Below, piece after piece: positions 5,609-9,921 of a DNA stretch of 9,921 bases. Origin of the DNA: Acidobacteriota bacterium (lineage in GTDB: Bacteria > Acidobacteriota > UBA6911 > RPQK01 > JADFOI01); contig JAPUKI010000158.1 of NCBI GenBank assembly GCA_027295745.1, positions 1-9,921 of the forward strand. Reading direction: 5' to 3'. Below the pieces are notes generated by a model. It did not search any database and was not told the origin of the DNA. It saw only the letters and a program-made list of their open reading frames with translations. Made by a program: the position numbers and the translations under genes. The stretch's first letter is position 1, and each line of letters starts with the position of its first letter.

Positions 5609-7750
5609 ATGAAAGACACCATCAATCGGCGAGAGTTTTTAGGTCGTGCGGGTCTCACACTGGCCGTCGTCACGACTCCTTGCGGCTTGGAAGTGTTCGC
5701 CCTGGGCGAGGCCGACACAGAGGGTGACAGTTTCAGCCCCTCCGCCTTGTACACCATCACACCGGACAACCGAATCACGGTCATGGTGTCCAGATCAGAG
5801 ATGGGGCAGGGCATTCATACCGCCATTCCCATGATTGTTGCTGAGGAACTGGAAGCGGATTGGAATCAGATACAGGCCGAACAGGCTCCCACCCGCAAGG
5901 AGTATTTCGATCCCCCCCAGCACACCCGGATGGTGACAGCTGGAAGCGGCAGCGTCAGAAATCTTTACGAACACTTGCGGAAGGCCGGTGCCGCCGGCCG
6001 AGAGATGCTGGTCCAGGCTGCGGCCCAGAAATGGGACGTCCCGGAAGGGGAGTGTCAGGCGCTGCAGGGGAAGGTTCTCCATCATGCCAGCGGGCGAAGC
6101 TTCTCCTACGGAGAGCTGTGCCAGGAGGCAGCGAAGCTGCCGGTTCCTGAGAATCCCCGCCTCAAGCACAAGAGTGAATTCAGAATTCTCCGCACTCCGG
6201 TGAAGCGGCTGGATATCCCGGACAAGGTGAATGGTCGGGCCAAGTTTGGGATGGACACCTTTGTGCCGGGAATGGTGTACGCGTCGCTTGCCCGTCCACC
6301 TGCCTATGGAGCCAAGGTCATCTCCTATCACGAGCCGGCGGCCAAAGCCGTCTCGGGGGTGAGAGATGTGGTCAGGATAGACCAGGGAATTGCCGTCTGT
6401 GCGGACACACTGGAGGCTGCCTGGAAGGGGCGAGAAGCCCTCAATGTACAATGGGGCCAGGGCGTGCGTCCTGACCTGGACACGGAGAAGATGGAGCAGG
6501 AGCTGATGGGCCTCCTGGAGGAGCCAGGAGTTTCGGCACGAAATGACGGCGACGTGACAGCGGCCTTGGATCAGGCCCACAAACGGCTGGAGGTGGAGTA
6601 CTTTCTCCCCTACCTCTCCCACGCCCCCATGGAACCCATGAACTCTACCGTTCACGTGCAATCCGATCGATGCGATGTCTGGGCTCCCACCCAGGCCCCG
6701 AGTCGCACGTTGGAGACGGTCAAGAACATCACGGGTCTGGCGGCGGAGCAGATCCATGTTCACACCACCCACTTGGGCTGCGGACTGGGTCGCCGGGCCA
6801 TGACGGATTTCGAGGAGGAAACAACGCTCATCAGCAAGGAGATTGGACGACCCGTCAAGCTGATCTGGAGTCGGGAGGAAGACATTCAACACGACCTGTT
6901 CCGCCCGGCAAACTCCCACAGGATTCAGGGAGCCCTCGATCAACAGGGCCGAGTCACTGCCTGGTCGCACAAGGTAGCGGCCTCTATGTTCCGCGGTGGT
7001 CCCGACGTTGACGGTGCCGCCGTCTCCGGCCTGAGAAACCTGCAGTATCAAATTCCCAACGTCTCGGTGAATTATGTAAAGCCGGATCTGCCCATTCCCG
7101 TCACTTACTGGCGCTCGGTGGGCAATTCCCACAACGGCTTTACAGTGGAGAGCTTCATGGACGAGCTGGCCCATGCCGCCGGCGCCGATCCCGTGGAATT
7201 TCGACTGCAGCATCTCACCCACGACCATCGATCTCAACGAGTTGTGGAGCTGGTGGCGGAGAAATCTGGTTGGGGGAAACCTCTGCTAGGAGCGCAGGCA
7301 CGAGGCATAGCCGTCTTCGCCGCTTTCAGAAGCTACGTAGCGCAGGTGGCGGAGGTTTCCGTAGACGAGAAGACAGGAAAGGTCAAGGTTCACCGAGTGG
7401 TGTGTGCCATTGACTGCGGACCCTACGTCAATCCGGACACCGTTGCCGCCCAAATGATGGGTGCCATCACCATGGGACTGAGTGCCGCCTTCAAGGAAAA
7501 GGTGGAATTTGCCAATGGTGGAGTCAAGTCTGCCAACTTCTTTGATTACCAACTGCTGCGAATGAGCGAAGCTCCTGAGGTGGAAACTCATATCGTGGAC
7601 AGCGATGAGCGAATTGGCGGGGTCGGGGAGCCAGGATTGCCTCCCAGTGCTCCCGCCATGTCCAACGCCGTCTTTGCGGCAACGGGGGCTCGCATACGCC
7701 AGCTGCCCATGACTCCGGAGAGGGTGCTGGAGGCGCTGCGCAAGAGCTGA
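5609..7750 (+). CDS. Tat-exported molybdopterin-binding oxidoreductase subunit, IorB-like (xanthine dehydrogenase family)
   Basis: At 713 residues this is full length for the molybdopterin subunit of isoquinoline-1-oxidoreductase-type enzymes, which hydroxylate N-heteroaromatics or oxidise aldehydes. A twin-arginine signal (NRREFLGRAGLTLAVV, about 6-21) directs the folded cofactor-loaded protein across the membrane. Family landmarks follow: SEMGQGIHTAIPMIVAEEL (63-81), MVTAGSGSVRN (108-118), HAPMEPMN (338-345), GCGLGRR (390-396), IWSREEDIQHDLFRPANSHR (419-438), WRSVGNSHNGFTVESFMDELA (501-521), and GVGEPGLPPSAPA (671-683) with the presumed catalytic Glu674. The usual GGGFGRR motif is altered (Cys391, Leu393). 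GAGG at 5600-5603 lies five bases before the ATG. No 2Fe-2S subunit (IorA) or cytochrome partner is adjacent: upstream is a divergent ligase, downstream a hydrolase that overlaps its stop. Electrons must go to a partner encoded elsewhere. The substrate is unknown. Confidence 0.92.
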   Translation: MKDTINRREFLGRAGLTLAVVTTPCGLEVFALGEADTEGDSFSPSALYTITPDNRITVMVSRSEMGQGIHTAIPMIVAEELEADWNQIQAEQAPTRKEYFDPPQHTRMVTAGSGSVRNLYEHLRKAGAAGREMLVQAAAQKWDVPEGECQALQGKVLHHASGRSFSYGELCQEAAKLPVPENPRLKHKSEFRILRTPVKRLDIPDKVNGRAKFGMDTFVPGMVYASLARPPAYGAKVISYHEPAAKAVSGVRDVVRIDQGIAVCADTLEAAWKGREALNVQWGQGVRPDLDTEKMEQELMGLLEEPGVSARNDGDVTAALDQAHKRLEVEYFLPYLSHAPMEPMNSTVHVQSDRCDVWAPTQAPSRTLETVKNITGLAAEQIHVHTTHLGCGLGRRAMTDFEEETTLISKEIGRPVKLIWSREEDIQHDLFRPANSHRIQGALDQQGRVTAWSHKVAASMFRGGPDVDGAAVSGLRNLQYQIPNVSVNYVKPDLPIPVTYWRSVGNSHNGFTVESFMDELAHAAGADPVEFRLQHLTHDHRSQRVVELVAEKSGWGKPLLGAQARGIAVFAAFRSYVAQVAEVSVDEKTGKVKVHRVVCAIDCGPYVNPDTVAAQMMGAITMGLSAAFKEKVEFANGGVKSANFFDYQLLRMSEAPEVETHIVDSDERIGGVGEPGLPPSAPAMSNAVFAATGARIRQLPMTPERVLEALRKS

Positions 7751-9027
7751 AGAAACACACACGCCGAATTCGAATCTCGATCCTGACCGTCTTCCTTCCC
7801 CTGCTGTTGCTTGGCTGCGGTGCGCCACCTGAATCGGCAGATCTTGTCGTCACCAATGCCCGGGTGATCGATGGGAGGGGAGTCGTCCATGATTCTGCCG
7901 TTATCGCCATCACTGGGAAACGCATCCAAAGCATTACCAGCGGCCAGAAACAGTTCAATGCCCGTGAGACGATCGACGCCCAGGGTAAAACAGTGCTGCC
8001 CGGGCTGATCAATACCCATGTCCATCTGAGACCTGCCGGGCTGGTTGATGAGGAGACGCTCACCGAGTATCTGAGGAATGACTTTTTGGTAGACCTGCAG
8101 GATTACCTGGAGCATGGCATCACCACTCTCAAATCCGCCGGGGATCCCGCTGAGATCTTTATCCAGGTCAGAGAGCGTCTTGCTCGAGGTGAGATTCGGG
8201 GCCCTCGACTCTTTCTGGCAGGCCCTCCACTGACGGCAGTGGGAGGGCATCCTGCCGCTACGCTTTTTGCGGACAATTCCTGGCTGCGTACCCGACATGT
8301 TCAGGAACTGTCCTCTGAAGCGGAGGCCCGAGCTGCTGTGCGTCAGTTGGCCGAGGCAGGTGTAGACGCCATCAAGTTTGTCTATCAAGGGAGTACCGAT
8401 GAGAGCAAACCCTATCTATTTCGCCCTGGTCTTCCACTCCGCAAAATGACTCCGCAGATGATGGAAGCAATCATCGATGAAGCTCATCAGCATCAGCTCC
8501 CCGTCACAGCTCACACCAATGACCTGGAGGATGCCCTGGCAGTACTGGAAGCGGGATGTGATGGTTTAGAGCATGGTGTCACCCGCATGCGACTCGAGGA
8601 CGAGAAGTTGGGCACCCTTTTGCGAGAGCGTCAGGCATCCTATGTGCCCACCCTCCGTTTACCTGACAGGCGCCGACCCGAGGACCTGGAGACGGCCATG
8701 GCAAATCTGAAGCAGGTAGCTCAGGCCGGTGGCCGCGTTGTTCTTGGCACCGATGGAATCCCTTCGGCCGGTGGTTCGGGCCTGGACACCCTCAAGGAAC
8801 TTGAACTGATGGTCCAGGCGGGCATGAGTCCACAGCAGGTGATTCAGGCGGCCACACGCAATGCCGCCGAGCACCTGGGAAAGCTGGGTGAGCTGGGAAC
8901 TTTGGAGCCAGGCGCCTGGGCTGATCTCATCCTCGTGGAGGGTGATCCCCTGACCGATATTACGGCGCTGCACAACATTGAGGTCGTCATTCTAGGTGGA
9001 GAAATTGTGGTGGATAATCGGAACTAG
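7747..9027 (+). CDS. Lipoprotein amidohydrolase, imidazolonepropionase-like
   Basis: From the proposed CTG start the protein has 426 residues. Residues 1-23 form a lipoprotein signal: basic KKHTRR, hydrophobic ISILTVFLPLLLL, then lipobox LLGC with lipidated Cys24. The metal-dependent hydrolase core follows. It has H91 and H93 (GLINTHVHL), K210 as the likely carboxylated lysine (DAIKFVYQG), H256 (VTAHTND), H276 (GLEHGVTRM) and D336 (VLGTDGIPSAGGSG), a complete binuclear-type set. No in-frame ATG, GTG or TTG lies between an in-frame stop at 7606-7608 and a TTG at 7807, and the TTG would leave only LGC. The first NTG is the CTG at 7747, which shares TG with the TGA of the upstream gene. GGAGG at 7729-7733 is somewhat far upstream. 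The enzyme should hydrolyse a cyclic amide or related bond outside the cytoplasm. Coupling to the molybdenum hydroxylase suggests one pathway. Confidence 0.88.
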   Translation: MKKHTRRIRISILTVFLPLLLLGCGAPPESADLVVTNARVIDGRGVVHDSAVIAITGKRIQSITSGQKQFNARETIDAQGKTVLPGLINTHVHLRPAGLVDEETLTEYLRNDFLVDLQDYLEHGITTLKSAGDPAEIFIQVRERLARGEIRGPRLFLAGPPLTAVGGHPAATLFADNSWLRTRHVQELSSEAEARAAVRQLAEAGVDAIKFVYQGSTDESKPYLFRPGLPLRKMTPQMMEAIIDEAHQHQLPVTAHTNDLEDALAVLEAGCDGLEHGVTRMRLEDEKLGTLLRERQASYVPTLRLPDRRRPEDLETAMANLKQVAQAGGRVVLGTDGIPSAGGSGLDTLKELELMVQAGMSPQQVIQAATRNAAEHLGKLGELGTLEPGAWADLILVEGDPLTDITALHNIEVVILGGEIVVDNRN

Positions 9028-9063
9028 GAAAGAAGGGACAGTCTAGACTGTCCCCTCCTTTCC
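9027..9063 (+). terminator. Stem-loop on the stop codon of the amidohydrolase gene
   Basis: Bases 9035-9054 are a perfect 20-bp palindrome (GGGACAGTCT and its complement). The stem extends outward as GGAAAG (9027-9032) with CTTTCC (9058-9063) across a small internal loop. It starts on the G of the TAG stop, like the hairpin at 3873. It is followed by CCAGTTCC, not a T-run. The likely role is a transcript end or a REP-like repeat. Confidence 0.55.
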
Positions 9064-9109
9064 CAGTTCCAGGTTCCAAGTTCCGAAAATCTTCTGGATT
9101 CTGGATTCT
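9064..9109. repeat. Two adjacent imperfect heptanucleotide repeat tracts
   Basis: The tract 9064-9084 is three 7-bp units (CAGTTCC, AGGTTCC, AAGTTCC). The tract 9092-9109 is TTCTGGA repeated about 2.6 times. Together they fill most of the spacer between the hairpin and the tRNA-binding-domain gene. Part of the first tract (9070-9081) recurs inverted at 9500-9511. Confidence 0.6.
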
Positions 9110-9144
9110 ATATTTTCTCCCCGGTCTGTGGTAAGACTGAAGTC

Positions 9145-9468
9145 ATGGTGACCCTCGAAGACTTTCAGAAATTAGAGATCAGGATTGGCAAAGTCCTCTC
9201 CGTGGAGAAAGTTGCTGGCGCGGATAAACTGCTGAAATTCATTTTTGATGTAGGCAGCGAGCAAAGGCAAATCATCGCTGGAATGGCGACTTTCTTCCCG
9301 GAACCCGCGAGCTTGGTGGGAAAAGAAATGCCGGTCTTGCTGAATCTTGAACCCAGGACCTTCCGGGGTCAGGTGAGCCACGGAATGATTATTGCGGCAG
9401 ATGTTGATGGACATCCAGTGCTGCTGCATCCGGAGAGAGAAGTAGCACCGGGTAGTATGGTTCTGTAA
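9145..9468 (+). CDS. Free-standing tRNA-binding domain, MetRS beta-subunit/Trbp111-like
   Basis: The 107-residue protein is a single OB-fold tRNA-binding domain, as found at the C-terminus of many methionyl-tRNA synthetases. Landmarks are LEIRIGKVLSVEKVAGADKLL (10-30), the RQIIAGMATFFPEPASLVGK segment (41-60), LEPRTFRGQVSHGMIIAAD (68-86) and the end LHPEREVAPGSMVL. The length equals the domain alone, so it is either a split MetRS beta subunit that dimerises and binds tRNA elbows in trans, or a general tRNA-binding protein of the Trbp111 type. CsaA is a related alternative, but the EDFQKLEIRIGKV and PEREVAPGS features fit the MetRS type better. The ATG at 9145 has no strong ribosome site; GAAG lies close upstream. 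Neighbours share no function with it. Its 3' end converges on the kinase gene. Confidence 0.88.
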   Translation: MVTLEDFQKLEIRIGKVLSVEKVAGADKLLKFIFDVGSEQRQIIAGMATFFPEPASLVGKEMPVLLNLEPRTFRGQVSHGMIIAADVDGHPVLLHPEREVAPGSMVL

Positions 9469-9499
9469 GAGAGGAGTCAGGAGACTGTTTAAACCTGAT

Positions 9500-9525
9500 A
9501 CTTGGAACCTGCGCGCTTCGCGCGC
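9500..9525. terminator. Short GC hairpin between convergent genes, with an inverted copy of the heptamer repeat
   Basis: GCGCGC at 9511-9516 pairs with GCGCGC at 9520-9525 around a TTC loop, in the 63-bp space between two converging genes. There is no T-run on either strand, so termination is only suggested. The adjoining ACTTGGAACCTG (9500-9511) is the exact reverse complement of 9070-9081. Confidence 0.35.
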
Positions 9526-9531
9526 TCCCCT

Positions 9532-9921
9532 TCACCCCATGTGGAGCTTCCACCATTCAGCGGCCTGTGGGGGGCCCCATTCGTCCCTGAGCTGGCAATT
9601 GACCAGCTGGCTCGCCATTTCAGCGGCGCTTTGTGGACGGTTCCCGGGCTCCTTTTCCAGACAGTTGAGAATGAGCTTTTCTAATTCTGTCGGCACTTCC
9701 TGCTCAGTCCTTTCAGAAGGTGGAACGGGAGCAGTGGTGGCATGGCTGAAAATAGTATCCAGGTGGGTTTTCCCCTCAAAGACGGTGTACCCAGTCAGCA
9801 TCCAATAACCCACGCAGCCAAGGGCATAAATGTCGCTTCTTTCGTCCACCTTGCCTTCCAGTGCCTGCTCGGGGGCGATATAAGCCGGAGTTCCGGTGAT
9901 TCCCTGAGTCAAGCGGGTCTC
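9532..9921 (-). CDS. Ser/Thr protein kinase, C-terminal part (cut at the right edge)
   Basis: The 129 visible residues are the C-lobe of a Hanks-type kinase, read from the window edge. They carry GTPAYIAPEQ (activation segment and APE motif), SDIYALGCVGYWMLTG (subdomain IX with its structural Asp) and CLEKEPGNRPQSAAEMASQL (subdomain XI with its conserved Arg). The protein ends about 20 residues after the kinase fold with DEWGPPQAAEWWKLHMG, so there is no C-terminal PASTA, WD40 or membrane sensor. Any sensory or membrane part must be on the missing N-terminal side. The catalytic loop and ATP site lie outside the window. From memory, kinases with this end and a Trp-Trp motif are common in Acidobacteriota and Gemmatimonadota. 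The gene converges on the tRNA-binding-domain gene and shows no functional link to it. Confidence 0.93.
   Translation of the reverse strand, partial: ETRLTQGITGTPAYIAPEQALEGKVDERSDIYALGCVGYWMLTGYTVFEGKTHLDTIFSHATTAPVPPSERTEQEVPTELEKLILNCLEKEPGNRPQSAAEMASQLVNCQLRDEWGPPQAAEWWKLHMG

Noticed and set aside
5795..7237. 480-aa minus-strand open frame
   Set aside because: It is antisense to the molybdopterin subunit. Long antisense frames are expected in GC-rich coding DNA, and its composition resembles no protein family.
7588..8388. 266-aa minus-strand open frame
   Set aside because: It runs antisense across the junction of the hydroxylase and amidohydrolase genes, both of which have clear motifs in their own frames.

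Overview
The window looks like ordinary bacterial chromosome of moderately high GC. An uncultured Acidobacteriota-type lineage is a reasonable but tentative guess. It rests on three things: a Ser/Thr kinase whose catalytic domain lies at the extreme C-terminus with a Trp-Trp tail, a Tat-exported IorB-type molybdenum hydroxylase subunit, and dispersed palindromic intergenic repeats. No marker gene fixes the taxonomy.

Left third (1-3914): a divergent locus. On the minus strand an OmpR-type response regulator is followed, with an ATGA overlap, by a sensor histidine kinase that runs off the left edge. On the plus strand are an exported von Willebrand factor A (VWA) protein, a PspA/IM30 protein and an unrecognised membrane protein of about six helices. 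These three are tightly spaced or overlapping and are closed by a near-perfect stem-loop. This reads as a candidate envelope-stress module with its own two-component regulator.

Middle (3915-5608): a 434-bp gap after the membrane-protein gene holds a 206-bp element with terminal inverted repeats (a MITE/REP-like palindrome, not a gene) and a short direct repeat. Then comes a minus-strand YbdK-type carboxylate-amine (glutamate-cysteine) ligase. A 197-bp divergent spacer carries a plausible sigma70-type promoter for each side.

Right part (5609-9063): a Tat-signal IorB-like molybdopterin subunit without a neighbouring 2Fe-2S subunit, followed by an imidazolonepropionase-like amidohydrolase. The amidohydrolase gains a textbook lipoprotein signal peptide only if translation starts at a CTG that overlaps the upstream stop codon (CTGA). 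The two may act in sequence outside the cytoplasm. A second stop-codon hairpin, related to the first, ends this unit.

Right end (9064-9921): imperfect 7-bp repeats, a free-standing methionyl-tRNA-synthetase-type tRNA-binding domain (107 aa), a small hairpin, and the C-terminal part of a minus-strand Ser/Thr protein kinase cut by the window edge. No tRNA, rRNA, CRISPR array, transposase or phage gene was seen.
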